NCBI GenBank assembly: GCA_006384855.1
Contig: VCJN01001715.1
Span: forward strand, 115,121-179,120
Reading direction: 5' to 3'
DNA length: 64,000 bases
DNA from: Tetraselmis striata
Taxonomy: Eukaryota; Chlorophyta; Chlorodendrophyceae; Chlorodendrales; Chlorodendraceae
Shown: one piece after another, positions 21,907-33,889 of the stretch
Layout of the letters: each line of letters begins with the position of its first letter
How positions within the stretch are numbered: the first letter of the stretch is position 1
The notes under the pieces: model-generated
What the model was told of the DNA's origin: nothing
Databases searched by the model: none
What the model saw: only the letters and a program-made list of their open reading frames with translations
Program-made: the position numbers and the translations under genes

Positions 21907-22506
21907 CACAACGCTTACCACACGGCAGCATTATACAGTACATATACTCGTAGTCTCAGGTACACATTGTACTAGTACACACAGGTACTAACTCGTAGTA
22001 TATCGTACTCGTATAATTGTCACACTACATTCCGCCCCCCCCTGCGAGATTTCAATTCTCGACATCAGCGGGGTTCGAACTGGTGAACCTTACATCAGGA
22101 TGCTGGCGCCTTGTAACAATTGAGGCGGTATCAATCCGGCTCCGAAGCACAACGCTTACCACACGGCAGCATTATACAGTACATATACTCGTAGTCTCAG
22201 GTACACATTGTACTAGTACACACAGGTACTAACTCGTAGTATATCGTACTCGTATAATTGTCACACTACATTCCGCCCCCCCCTGCGAGATTTCAATTCT
22301 CGACATCAGCGGGGTTCGAACTGGTGAACCTTACATCAGGATGCTGGCGCCTTGTAACAATTGAGGCGGTATCAATCCGGCTCCGAAGCACAACGCTTAC
22401 CACACGGCAGCATTATACAGTACATATACTCGTAGTCTCAGGTACACATTGTACTAGTACACACAGGTACTAACTCGTAGTATATCGTACTCGTATAATT
22501 GTCACA
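21907..22506 (+). repeat. 241-bp satellite, 2.5 nearly identical copies
   Basis: Copies start at 21907, 22148 and 22389 with 'cacaacgcttaccacacggc'. The third stops after 118 bp at 'ataattgtcaca'. The full units appear identical by eye, so the amplification is recent. Each unit contains 'ggggttcgaactggtgaacc', which resembles a Pol III B-box, but no tRNA cloverleaf folds from it. Confidence 0.9.
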
Positions 22507-22656
22507 GACGGACTGACCACGAAGGAAGCAGGAAAGTCGGGGCGGAAGGACCGCCATGGAAGTTGCGTAGATCAAGGGAACACCGCGAAAATGTAGACCG
22601 TCCACCATCAAAGCGGATTTTCCGAGGCGGCCGCGTTCCTCAACCACTACAAAAGG

Positions 22657-23110
22657 CTAGTTCCGGTAGTGAACACCCTGCACTGGGGCGGAAGACGCCC
22701 GGTCCGCCGTCAGCTTGTGGTGCTCCGCGCCTCCGCCTCGGTTGCCGCAATCCCCGGGGTCCGTGCACCAACAATCGTGGTCGTTGCCCCAAGTGGGGAT
22801 CGCAGAGGACACGCCCGCGAAATCGATCATGTAATCGCACGCCAAGGCCCCCCACCCCGACAGCGTCAAATGCGACGGCCGCGAGCGGTCCGTTGGGCGC
22901 AGCCCACTCGTCTCAAGGGTCAAGTCGCCAACTCCCGAGCGGTCCCGGTCAAGCACCGCCTCCGCCTCAATCGCCACGGAAGCCAACAGATTGTTTAAAG
23001 CGGGATCATGCATGCGGTGCTTGTACTTCGCGACGGGGCAGATGAGCAGACGATGATCCACGAAGAAATCCGTAGCGTTCCGGTTCGAGCCATCCGTAGA
23101 GCGAAGCCAA
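22657..23110 (-). pseudogene. Fragment of R2-like retroelement endonuclease region
   Basis: Minus-strand frame of about 134 residues: 'DHRLLICPVAKYKHRMHDPA', then 'LNNLLASVAIEAEAVLD', then 'RPSHLTLSGWGALACDYMID'. This order (His/Cys-containing end of the RT protein, an 'H-x-x-L-x-x-L-L' helix, then 'RP-x-D-L-x-L-x-x-W' leading to an acidic strand) is that of the restriction-like endonuclease domain that follows RT in R2-type elements and their algal relatives. No RT core was found next to it. I infer a decayed 3' end of such an element. The assignment is tentative. Confidence 0.4.
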
Positions 23111-24092
23111 AAAGGAATGTAGAGGAGGTAGTCGTGTCAATTACAAAAGGTGAGTGGTACGAGTCACAACCTATGTATGTATAAGCACCACTAGAAGAGC
23201 TTAACCCAAGCCGCTTGTACTCGCACAAGCAGGTACGGGTAAAACCCTATAACCCTATATCCCGAAAAGGTACGCCGGGAGTCGCTATTTGTGCTTAGGA
23301 GTACCAATAAGTCCCGGCGGTATGTTTTATATGTCCCGTATCAATACATTCATTATGTACTAATTTGCAAGGATTTCACTGGTGTCAGTCCTGTCCCGGG
23401 GACGGAAATGTTTTTGAGTATTCCGCTGTATTCCGGACTGCCGCGGTATCATATATTTTCGATGTTCGATTATTCATATATTCTTACTATGATGATATGA
23501 TATGATCTGATTCGTTTCCCGATATGTTATATGATCCTGTGATCCTGCCTGTAGCGTTTTTATTATCAATCTTTACTCGCGTACAGGTACCTGTATAAAT
23601 GTCTGTAAGGGTAAAGTAGAGTACGTGTACTTTGTACGATAAATTAGTGTGAAAATATGTTGGGTATGTTTGAAAATATTATTATGGCAGGAGTGTGTAA
23701 AGAAATCTACTCCTGGCAAGGATCAATACTTACGGGATGGACACATGAGCGCCTCGTCACCAGGAGCAAGTGCTGAGTGGTATCACGCGCGCAGCAGCGC
23801 AGCATATCTCAGCCGTTGCTCTGCTGCAGCGGCGAGTAGTATGCGCTACCATCCATCACGCGCGGCGTTCCAGGGTATGAACCGACGCAGTCCATAAAAG
23901 CTGCCTGACAGATTTCATTGACACTGACACTGACACTGCTCGCTATATAGAGGGGATAACCAACTGCTGACACATTGACAACAATATCTAGCACGATCTC
24001 ATTGGTGTGTACACCGCGCGACAACTTCCTCAGATTAATTTAGTTACGCCTGATCGCCTGATCCAGATCATACGAGTTAGCGACAAAATACA
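23111..24092. other. AT-richer spacer upstream of the LEA-like gene
   Basis: No coding frame recognised. Contains the inverted copy of the dispersed repeat (23364-23405) and a short 'cactgacactgacactg' microsatellite near 23920. Confidence 0.45.
23364..23405 (-). repeat. Dispersed short repeat, copy C (inverted)
   Basis: Reverse complement reads 'gggacaggactgacaccag' followed by 'tgaaatccttgca', matching copy A at 16879-16922 over about 35 bases with few differences. Confidence 0.6.
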
Positions 24093-24893
24093 ATGGCCGC
24101 CTCCACCTTCACAGCCACCACCCGCGCGCCCGCCGCCCCTGCGAGCGTCGCCTTTCGCGTGAAGCGATCCCCTACTACCCCCTCTGCGCCCCTCCGTAGA
24201 AACGGTGCCCCCCGGACCACCGGCGGTGCTACCATCAGGCGGCGCCGCGACCTCCGTGCCTTCGCCAAGGAGGAGGTGGAGGAGGACGTCAAGAGTGCCG
24301 CCGACAGCGCCAAGGATGCGGTCGAAGACGTTGGCGACGCAGCAAAGGAGAAGTGGTCCGACGCCAAGGATTCGGCGGGAGGTGTCGCCGCGGGCGTACA
24401 AGAGAAGGTTGGAGATATGGCTGACACGGTACAGGACAAGGCCACTCCAGATAGCAACCTGGTAGCGATATCGAGTCTGAAAAATTCCAGCAACCTTACT
24501 TATTATAGCAGGGTGTTGCCAGATGACCATCGATTCGTGAATTGGCTGCACAGGAACCCGTATACTCAACCCCTTCCCCCCCTCCCCCCTCCCCCCCCAC
24601 CGGCGCGCGCCCGGCTCCCGGTCAAATTTTCCGTGCGCTACTCGTCCGAAACAAAAGTTGTCTGGCAATAGCACGCGCATCTCGTATATTTATTTATTCC
24701 CTTCCGCCGTCAGGTGGAAGATGCAACGAAGTCCGCCGCCGAAAGCGCTGAGGACGCAGCCGGCGACGCCGGCGACGCGGCGACGGAAGGGGCGTCCGAC
24801 GCGAAGAAGTCGGCGAAGAAGACTGCCAAGGGCGTAGCCGATGATGCTGGGGACGTGGCTGATGATGTTAAGGACAAAGTCGACACAGCTTGA
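24093..24893 (+). CDS. LEA-like (group 3/4 type) protein with plastid-transit-like leader
   Basis: Two exons, 24093-24428 and 24714-24893, joined at a GT/AG intron (gtacag...gtcag) in phase 0. They give 171 residues ending at TGA 24891-24893. Residues 1-55 are rich in Ser, Thr, Ala and Arg ('MAASTFTATTRAPAAPASVA'), as in a chloroplast transit peptide. The rest is an amphipathic, Lys/Asp/Ala-rich series of 11-mer-like units ('VKSAADSAKDAVEDVGDAAK', 'KEKWSDAKDSAGG', 'KSAAESAEDAAGDAGDAA', 'VADDAGDVADDVKDKVD') typical of LEA/COR15-type desiccation or cold protectants. Such proteins are disordered in water and shield membranes and enzymes under stress. The intron holds a C-rich tract. 'aataaaa' at about 24989 may serve in 3' processing. 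Confidence 0.75.
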
Positions 24894-25002
24894 TAAACAA
24901 TTATACACCGAGCACATCAAGCCGGAGACGATTGCACAGTAGTCGCCCCCTCCCCTTCAGCTGGCAGTGAGTTTTGTCTGTGTGCTCGGAATAAAATGGA
25001 AA

Positions 25003-25535
25003 GTACGCAAGGAGAAACTCGGCATGGGCAGTACGTTTAACTGATGGATGGTTAAAACCCCAAGTCTGTCATCACATACCTACCACCAACATGTCGCAAG
25101 ACAACGAGCAATGTCGGTGCAGGGCAGAGCGCATGATGACGTGTTGACCCATATGCAGCCTGAGACGTTTTTGCACCACATCGGTACGGCATACACGGGG
25201 AGGCAACTCATCAGACCACCACAGCTATCTTTTAAGGGGGAATTTCGGAATAGAAACGAAAGTACTCAAGGAGAAACTCGTTATGGGCAGTACATTTAAC
25301 TGATGGTTAGTTAAAATCCAACTCTATCATCACATACTTACCACCTTTTACATGCTGCAAGACATCGAGCAGTGTCAGTGCAGGTGCAGGCAGGGCGCAT
25401 GATGACGTAAGATTGTTGACCCATATGGCACCTGAGACATTTTTGCACCATAGCGGCACGGAATACAAACACCATACACCACAGCCACCATACATGGGGA
25501 GGCAACCCAGCGGACCACCACAGCCATCTTTAAGG
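25003..25535 (+). repeat. Diverged ~255-bp tandem duplication
   Basis: Two direct copies, about 25003-25236 and 25260-25535. Shared landmarks: 'caaggagaaactcg', 'atgggcagtac', 'tttaactgatgg', 'tcatcacatac', 'gcgcatgatgacgt', 'ttgacccatatg', 'tttttgcacca', 'ggggaggcaac', 'accaccacag'. Substituted and indel-bearing, so old. Non-coding. Confidence 0.75.
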
Positions 25536-25539
25536 ATTA

Positions 25540-28210
25540 CATGTGATGCTTTTTGTTAAAGAGTTAGAGTTCCTAGGGGGAAGTTCGGGGTGGATGTTGG
25601 GGCTTGTGCATATGTGAAAATATCCCCCCCCCCCTCCCAATCAGGAGAAGCCTTATCATTCATCTCGCGCTGCCGGACCATTTGTTCCTGCTTAGATATG
25701 TCAAATGTGACCTACCTCGTCCCCGTCCAATCTTTCCTGCAACCCGCCCATTCTTTCTAACGTGCTGCCCAATCTTTCTCGCCAGCACTCGCGACATTCT
25801 CGTCGCCCCTGCCTACCCTTCCCTTTCCCCCCTTTTGCCCCCCATGACACCAGATATGCTCTGCTTGGTGGCGGGGTGAACTGTGTCGATGGAGTGTTAC
25901 TTGCCTGACCCAGCAGCAATATCAAACAGTGGCTGGGATGCTGCGTGTTATGCTGCGCGCGATGGCCTGTGCGGTTGTGTCAAATTAGACAGCGGAGCCA
26001 TCCAGCTGGATTTTTGGGCAGGGGGGCTGAGAGGTGTTGAGGCATGTGAATGGTCTGATGCACTTCAGGGGGCGCAATGATAGGGGAGGTGGAAAGTACG
26101 AAATGCGTCTTACACATACAACCGCAGAGAAGGTGATGTGATAAGGTGCAGCAGCCAGTAGTTAGTCAGGGCTGCTCAATATGTCCAGGCTAGGGGCAGC
26201 AACGAGGACTGCTCAAGCTAGTTGGCATGGGTTTTCTGGCATCGCAGACCCAATTGTGGCTAGCTAAGCAGTGTTGTTGCTTGGAGAAGGTGAGGGGAAT
26301 GGCAGCTGCTGATGTGAACGGAGACAACAGTTGAATATGTGCCGACATGTGATTGTGTAAATATCCCAATATCTACATCTGATCCAGAGTATGTGGGACG
26401 GGGGAGCTCATGCACGTGTGTACGAAACACTTCAAAGCGGGCTTTATCTCCTTGCATAACCCTGTTGGGGATACACTGTACACATCCTAGTTCTGGCGAG
26501 TTCACACTACAAAGCATACCATTGGCGAGTTCGCAATACGTCACATATTTTCTGTTATTGTGCAAATGTACACTGTAAATGTGCTGGTACAAGCATCCAG
26601 GGGTGCAGAAGAGATAATTCATGCGTGCACATGCATCTCTTTAAGTTATGCGTTAGTTTATAACATTGCCTATCTACTGGCTCGGATGTTTAGTTATCAT
26701 GCATGGTATACTCTTGGGCTCATCAATAACACTGCTAGACTAATCATCATGTGATGCACCTCAGCATGCGATGCTCCTTTTGGCCACAGTACAACAATAG
26801 CGGGAGTCCAGGTAACTGGTAGTAACCCGGTATCGAGGTTTCGCCATCTTTGCAGAGTGCATCTGGCATATTATTGTGATATGAATGCCAAAGTTGTGCC
26901 ATAATAATAAGCAAACGCATAGCATATGTAGCTATGTTAGAATGCATATTTCATGCTGACATATAAAAACTCAGCATGTATTATAGATGTACTATATGTT
27001 GCGCACCACCACCATATATTGCTCTCATCTTGCTGTGCGCTGCTTGCTGATATATGCACATGTTCAGACACAATACTCAACTCACAAAACTTGTGAAACA
27101 ACATTCATCGCACGCCATGTTAACATTTTGCTGTCGCCGTGCTACACTATTCATTTGCCCGCCATCAAAACTGTGTGTCGATGGTGAATGATGTAGCAAG
27201 CCACCAAAACGACAACTACTCGTAATCATCATTTCGTTGCCATGCACAGCATTAAAGGGGGGGCCCAGTCGCTGCGCGCTAGGTGCTAGGTGCTACACTT
27301 TGAGTCCTCCATCCTTGCTGGTTGCTCCGGATGCTGCTGCCTGCATGGTGCACGGCATATGCCACCGTCCGCCGATGCCCGCTCAGGCTAGCTCCAAACG
27401 AAAAGGCTGGGCCGGAGGCATAGCTCTACCTCCCCCCCCCCCCCCCCCTCCCAATAACAATAGTCACAGCTCCACCCGCGCCGCCACCTTCCATGTCACA
27501 GTGGTAGTATGGCTGCAGCCATTGCTGGCGAAGCCTTCCCCCCCCCCCCCCCCCCCTTCCAAGGTCAGTAAAAACAAGCACTACTGGGATCGGGAATTAG
27601 GTGCTGCTATATTTCTAGCGATCCTGCACGAATGCGCGCCGGAGCTGGAGTGGTGCATACCATCTGAATTCAACTTCGACTAGTTAGTCTTCACCAATGC
27701 GCGCCGGAGCTGAAGTGGCGCATACCATAATGAAGTCACACGATTTTCCCCTTAAAATAGTATACATATACTTGAGCTTCATCAATGATGGCCAATTTTA
27801 TCCACACACAGCAACATCAGCCACATTGAGTTGTCAAAGAACATCGACCACTTGGTTTGAAAAGAGTGTATTGCTACATTAAAGTAATGGCAACGATATG
27901 TGTACAACTCACTGCTCCTCGACCAATACCAAGACGGATCGGCATTTTCTTCGGAGGTTTCTCAATTTGAATATGATTTTACGGACAAATTCCTCAGATA
28001 TACAATTATGTGACGCCGCGTTATCTATCAATGCATTCACATTAGCACCGGGACTAGGGATGATTTGAACCTTTGATAATGGCCCGGGTCATCGCAATTA
28101 CTTAGAGAAGCCACAGTAGCGAATTTTGATACAATATCAACATCATCATATTGTGTTTTAACGTTTTCCGAGTCAACATTGATATTATCAACATTTTCTG
28201 ACTCCATGTT
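25540..28210. other. No gene recognised; AT-richer DNA with C tracts
   Basis: C runs at about 27432-27448 and 27539-27555. A short direct repeat 'aatgcgcgccggagctg-agtgg' occurs at about 27631 and 27697. Open frames are short and without motifs. Confidence 0.45.
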
Positions 28211-28216
28211 AAAGTC

Positions 28217-29705
28217 GTGAGTGTCCGGTGCTCACTACTCTCCAGCTCCGTCACCGCCCACACGTTCAAGAGCTACGCCGGCAAGCTATCTTTGTTCGCA
28301 GAGTCTTGCCACGACTCCGCGAACAGCAGTTCGCTAGAGGCAACTACTGCCATTGTCATCCGGCACTTCGCTTGGATTGGTGAGCGAGGCGACATTGGGG
28401 CTAAGTCGTTGCAACCCTGCATGCCAACAGTAATCAACACAGTCATTCTTCGAGATGCACAACATCGACCCCATCGCTAACTAAGGACAGCCTGCACCTC
28501 CCCGCCGCGCGTCGTGGCATGTTGTTGAGGCAACGCCGGATGCATGGAGGCTGCCCCTTTGCGAGTCCCGTTGCATGTTGATGATGCTTGCAGCTTCGTC
28601 GAGCGGCCCGAGTTGATTGTGTCTGCTCCCCCCCCCCCCCCTCCGACTACAAGTACCAGTTTGACTTCCGAGCCCTCATGGCCTTGGTTGTCAACTTCAT
28701 GTTCTTTGCCAAGGGACGTGTCCTCCCGAGTGCGGGTCGCGCATGTCGACGCCTAAAACATCACCGTGCAGTTGCACCGAGAGAAGGGGCGTGCCGGGCG
28801 ACGCGGCCCCGACGATCTACGCGTGCTACTCTATCCAGTATCACAGCACCCCCGCGTCGTGCGTCTACTGCACCACTTCATGGATGACATACAAAAAGCT
28901 CCCCCGGTCCCTGTTGCCTTGGCCGAGTCAAACTTATGGGCGGCCAGCCCGAGCGAGCAGTCTAAATCATGGACCGCCGCTACGATGTCGGACTTGCTCT
29001 CTACGGCCGCTCGTCTCGGCGGTGCTGCCCCTCCCGCCGGCATATCCTGGACCTCGCACAGCCTTCGCAAGGGTGCAACGTCTGCTGCTACCACCATCGG
29101 AGTTCCGCTGTCCCACATTCGCCACCAAGGCGGTTAGGCCACGAACTCCGACGTCGCCATGGACTACTACATCGACCCTAACGCCCTCCCTTGACGCGTG
29201 GTAAGTTCTTCTTCGGTCACATCGCGCCCCTTCGCCACTTCCAAGTTCAACAAGACTCCGCAGCGATGGCCTTCCCGTGCCCCCTTCGCGACCTTGCGCT
29301 ACCCTTTCTTCGTCAACCTACCGCTATCTCCGTTTATTATCACTGGAAAAAACCAGACTCAACTTTGAAATGATCTAAACTAGTTTATCATGGGGTTTCC
29401 TCCTTTCTGACCCGCTTTTCCGGATACCGTTGTTGCTACCTGGTACATGTTACTACTTCACCCGCCGTTGCGCCCCTTTTGGTGCAGCACGAGTAGACAT
29501 GGTAGCAGCCGTAGCAGATGAGCTTGCCACTTTCCAATTTCGTTGTGTCACATAGCGCCCCCCTGATACCGTTTTCCCTCCACGTCTTCGCTAAACCTAC
29601 CTGCCAATTTGGGCTCTTGTCCGTGTACAACAGCCCTCTGCGACCTTTCTGGCAAAACCATACTCGACTTTGAAACATCAAGGTTCCATCGTCAGCATTG
29701 GGCAC
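28217..29705 (+). mobile_element. Tyrosine-recombinase (YR) element, copy 1, truncated
   Basis: Plus-strand copy holding only the recombinase end and one terminal repeat. The N-terminal part is at 28217-28480 ('FKSYAGKLSLFAESC', 'GERGDIGAKSL'). The catalytic part is at 28766-29190: 'MSDLLSTAARLGGAAPPAG', 'SWTSHSLRKGATSAATTIG', 'PLSHIRHQGG', a stop (TAG at 29134-29136, where the relatives have Trp), then 'ATNSDVAMDYYIDPN'. H-S-L-R is the HxxR motif of YR enzymes and the Tyr before I-D-P is the expected nucleophile. Downstream, 29380-29600 matches the direct terminal repeats of copies 2 and 3. The ORF1 half is missing. Confidence 0.7.
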
Positions 29706-29987
29706 ATGTCTTCATACCGTGCACGGGCGGAGCTGCCATGATGCTCCCATATATAGTTGCTAGTGCATCGGCCAAATATGTTAGTTATATCATACAACAA
29801 ATCTTGTATACATACAACGCAAAGTATGGGCCCAATACTATGGGCAAAACTGGAATGATGACCACTAGGGCGTTAGGGGAGGTCCCCCCGAGAGCGAAAT
29901 AATATACTTAAGTTGACCCGGGCCCGCTAGAGTCCGCAGATCAACCAACACAAGGCGGCCTCCACCACCCACTCACCCCTGCACCAT

Positions 29988-32860
29988 ATGAGGAAACCTA
30001 TCGAGATCAACAGCCGTGTGGCCGCCTGTCGTGGGCCATTTGAACCCGCTGCCCTCGGCAAAGTACGCCAACAGAGGGCCTTAACGTTTGATAACGTTGC
30101 CAAGTCAGTCGCCAGCAACAAATTCCGCATCACGTGGGATGACGGCACCGAGTCATGCGAGACCACCAACGTATAAATATTGAAGCTGCAACCCACCAAC
30201 GATGGTGCCCTCCCCCAGGGTGTCTCCTCTACCACCATGCACCCGTCTAATACCTAGCGTGGACAGTACGTCGTCGGCATGTGGTGATTTTGTCAACGTG
30301 TATGGGTGGCGCGGCCGTGCGATTGCGTGTTTCGCCTCGCAGAGTTTGATTTTTTAAAATATTACAAAGACAATTGACTGGCCTACGCCCCGCATGCCAC
30401 AGCACCGTCGACCGTCCCCTTCACGGCGCCGAGACAAGCTATGTCCTGCCCGTCAGCTCCCGTTCGCACCGGAAGCGTCCATGGTGTCGTGACGCCGCCT
30501 CTCGCGGCGCCGCCGGCTGTCCGCGTCGTGCCCCGGTGCCCAGCCAGCCCCCAGCCCCCAGCCCCGTTAGAACCCGTGCCGCCCCTCCTCGCCGCCGATC
30601 TTGCTCCGTCATCCGGCGTCTCGATCCATGTGACAGAGGTGCTTGACCAAACCGGATATACCACTCGTTTCAGTCCAGACCGAGACTACACATGACGGTA
30701 GCGTCACGGCACGGCTGTTTGTACAGACGGCTGCCGTGTCGGCTGTCCGCTCCGCGGCATTGGCCGCTACCTAGTCGCGCTACTCCTGGCTACGACGTGT
30801 TAAGCCCGCGCGCCGCGATTGGCTACGCATGCGACGACCTGAACGAGCTGCACTACGAGACATCAAGCGCGCCCGAGGGGGAAGTGAAGGAGAGTGGAGG
30901 CGCGGACAGTGACGACGAGCATGAAGGGTTGGGCGGGCAAGATCTCCCACTCGACTGACATGTTGTTTGCTCGATGGTCGAGCCTATCATTGGCACCCCC
31001 CACACAATGATATTTTCTACCACTGGCGTTGGGTGTAGTTTGTTACATGGACTGTATGTGGCCCATATCACCACTGAATACCGTGTTGCTGAACTCACGC
31101 GTGTTGCTGGAGGCAAGGCTACTCGACTGCGAGGCGGGCTTCCCTGCAAAGACGGAGCCCAAGACCTACTCGCCATGTGGCTGAAGTTCTACCCCGGCGA
31201 TATCGTTCAGGACCTAGAAAAACCGATAGAACGACTACGCGCTACGGACTCGTAGTACCTTCCGCCATGTCGTCAGGTCTGAGTGGGTAAGATTCTGGGG
31301 ACTGGTGAATTGGAAACGAGGCAATTCAACCAAAAGGGAAAGGCGACGTGGGCCGACCATACCGAGGCTGACGGCATCCGCGAGGCTCCCAACTTCCATA
31401 AGTACATGCCGCATTAATGGCGGTTTGAGCATATCCATGCCCTGGTCAAGGTCAGCAACGCGGCATATGGAGCTGGCTCAGACACATGGCAGATGTTCAC
31501 TCAGATGGTGGAGGACTTCAACCGCAACATGATGATGCTGATGCTGATAATGGGGGTGTGGATCACCGTTGACGAGGCCATGAGCGCGTACCAACCACGT
31601 ACTACCAAGTTTGACGGCTTACCAAACATATCCTTCATCAAAGCGCAAGCCCAAGCTGTTGGGCACCGAGAACAAGACAACGTGTGATTGTGAGACTAGT
31701 GTTATGATTCACTTTGAGATCCAGAAGGGCAGGGATGCTATGAGGCTGAAAGGGCACGTACCTGAGCATGGTGTTACTGCCACCTGCACCTTGCGGATGG
31801 CTAAGCGCTTTGCTCACGTACAAGCGCGACTATGCTGGGCGACAGCGGATTTGCGTCTGTCAATGTGAAACAACATAGATAACAATTCAAGCAGTGCAAT
31901 GCATGCTTCATGTGAATATGAAACTGATTCTTTTGTTGGATAGTTATTGTGACAGGCCGCAGTCGGTGTGGGCAAGGCATGCCGGCACTTCATTGGATGT
32001 GTCAAGACATCCCACTCTCGGTACTCCTAGGCCTACATGGAGTGGTCACACATGAACGACAAGCCCGTTGGCAGTCGCATGGTTTTCCACTCCACGGTTG
32101 AGGGTGTGGGCCTGATGGCAATCGGATACATGTACAACAACCGGAGGGTGTCACTCTTTGTGGCTACGGAGGGAGCTGGCGGGGTGCACGATGGCGAGCC
32201 GTACGTTCAACGTTGGGCTGACGACCTCCACAACATCACCACTAGGCTCATACATCGTCCAGACGCGGCGGTCTCGCAATACTTTGCTCGGAGCCCGCGC
32301 GTCGACAACCACGACCAGAGCCACCAGCACAGATGATGGAGGAGCTGTGGTTGACGCGTGACTGCTCCTTCCGCTTGCACACCACCATGGCCGGCATTCA
32401 CGTCACGTCACCGATTGCTGGAAGCTGGCGAAGCACCACCTCCCGAGGCACCACCCACTCAAGGAGTCAACCGCTGTCAACTTCGCCGACATGATGTGCA
32501 AGGCCTTGATCTACAACGGGCTGACATGGGAGGTGGAACCGACTCGCAGGACCTAGCACGTATTGGCCGACATCATTAACGAGCCGCCCCCGCTGCCTCA
32601 CAACATCATGCATCTTGGCAAACGCCCCGGCAACGACAACGCCACCAAGCAAGCCCGCTGCACAAAGTGCCATGTGGACGACGACAATGTGGGTTGGACG
32701 TCGTAGTGCAAGTACCCGGATCGCGACATCCCTCTGTGCATCCCGAGCAAGAGGCGCAAGGGCGTCGCGTGATGGACCCGGCACCGCCGTATGACCGCCC
32801 ATGAGCTTGCGGTTTTCGGCGTCAACCGCCGCACATACGAGGAGGCCCGGCGGGACCTCT
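29988..32860 (+). pseudogene. piggyBac-like (DDE_Tnp_1_7) transposase, decayed
   Basis: Plus-strand pieces in several frames. 29988-30176 ends 'FRITWDDGTESCETTNV', a Tudor/chromo-like N-terminal strand pattern seen in piggyBac-type transposases of oomycetes and algae. 31420-31690 has 'WITVDEAMSAYQPRTTKFDG' with 'LPNISFIK', holding the first catalytic Asp (VDE). A shifted frame near 31835-31860 reads 'MLGDSGFASVN', the second catalytic GDS motif. 32037-32336 reads 'LMAIGYMYNNRRVSLFVATE' and 'AVSQYF'. A further frame gives 'HVTDCWKLAKHH' and a Cys-containing end near 32650-32760 ('RCTKCHVDDDN'). Stops and frameshifts are spread throughout. Terminal repeats were not found, though a TTAA occurs at about 29908. 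Confidence 0.65.
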
Positions 32861-33024
32861 GGGCAACCTCTGCGTACCCAAACTCCGTACATCAAGACCT
32901 TCCTTCCCCGGTTACTGCCGACTGATGGTTGCTCCAGAGCTCAGGCCGGAACCGGTGGTGTGATTCTGGTTCAGCGAGCTTCAACATCTTAGAGGGCGGC
33001 GGCGCTTCTGTTAGGAGCGCGGTA

Positions 33025-33886
33025 CAGTGACACTACCCCTATAGTGAACACCCCTATAGTGAACCTACCCCTATAGTAAACGGGGGGGGGGGGAGGGGGG
33101 GGGGGGGGGGGGACGCTTAAGGCCGTGTAAGCTACCCCTATAGTGAACACCCCTATAGTGAACCTACCCCTATATACAGTAAACGGGGGGGCGTGGGGGG
33201 GGGGGGGGGGGGGGGGGTCCCGAATGGGGGTTCCCTACCTCTATAGTGAACCACCAGTACTTGACGCTAGTGTAAAGAGCGCCGGCTGTGGTGGCGGCGT
33301 GCGCGGCGCGGCTCTAGACAACTTTTTAATGTACTGTCACAATGTTGGCGGCACATAGTCGTTGCATGCACAGTCGGTGATGCCACCATAACAACGCAAG
33401 TCTCGCCGCCATGGCGGAACCCGCTCAGCGCTCCTGCTATGCCATGCATGCACTGCGTAGTTGCCGCCATAGGGGAGCCCGGCGGGCCAGAGCTGAAAGA
33501 GTGTGGTGTAGCGGGTTGCACCACACTACTGCCCCACGTGTGGCGTCGTGTGCCAAGGCCAAGTTTCCCGTCGAAGTATAGTTGGGTAGAAAGGGTGCAA
33601 CCCACGGATGACAACCCCCATCCCTCTCCGGGCTGGGGTGCTTTTTGATGTAACACAAGAAAGGGTTCCCAAGTGTTTTAAGGACAGTCGCTCGCCCCAT
33701 CACAAGGTTATCCGTCTGTCACTACCTTCACAGTGAAACTCCTACCCCTATACTGAACACTTCACAGTAGAGGTAGGCAACCGGAAGGCTACAGTGAATA
33801 CCCCGATAGTGAACCTACCCCTATAGTGAACAGGGCGGGGGGGGGGGGGGGGGGGGGGAATGTTCACTATAAAGGTAGTGTCACTG
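33025..33886 (-). mobile_element. Short Tc1/mariner-like element with TA duplication
   Basis: Terminal inverted repeats of 26 bp with two mismatches lie at 33025-33050 and 33861-33886. Each starts 'cagtgacactacc' and ends 'tatagtgaaca'. TA flanks both ends (33023-33024 and 33887-33888), the hallmark of Tc1/mariner insertion. At 862 bp it is about half an autonomous element. A minus-strand remnant ('LYFDGKLGLG' near 33560) may be transposase. Subterminal iterons of 'cctatagtgaac' and three long G runs (about 33082-33111, 33186-33217, 33837-33858) fill the ends. Confidence 0.7.
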
Positions 33887-33889
33887 TAG

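Noticed and set aside
22025-22140. tRNA gene in the 241-bp repeat
   Set aside because: A GGTTCGAAC-like block is present, but no acceptor, D or anticodon stems can be formed around it.
24030-24680. 216-codon minus-strand frame
   Set aside because: Antisense shadow of the LEA-like gene's first exon and intron.
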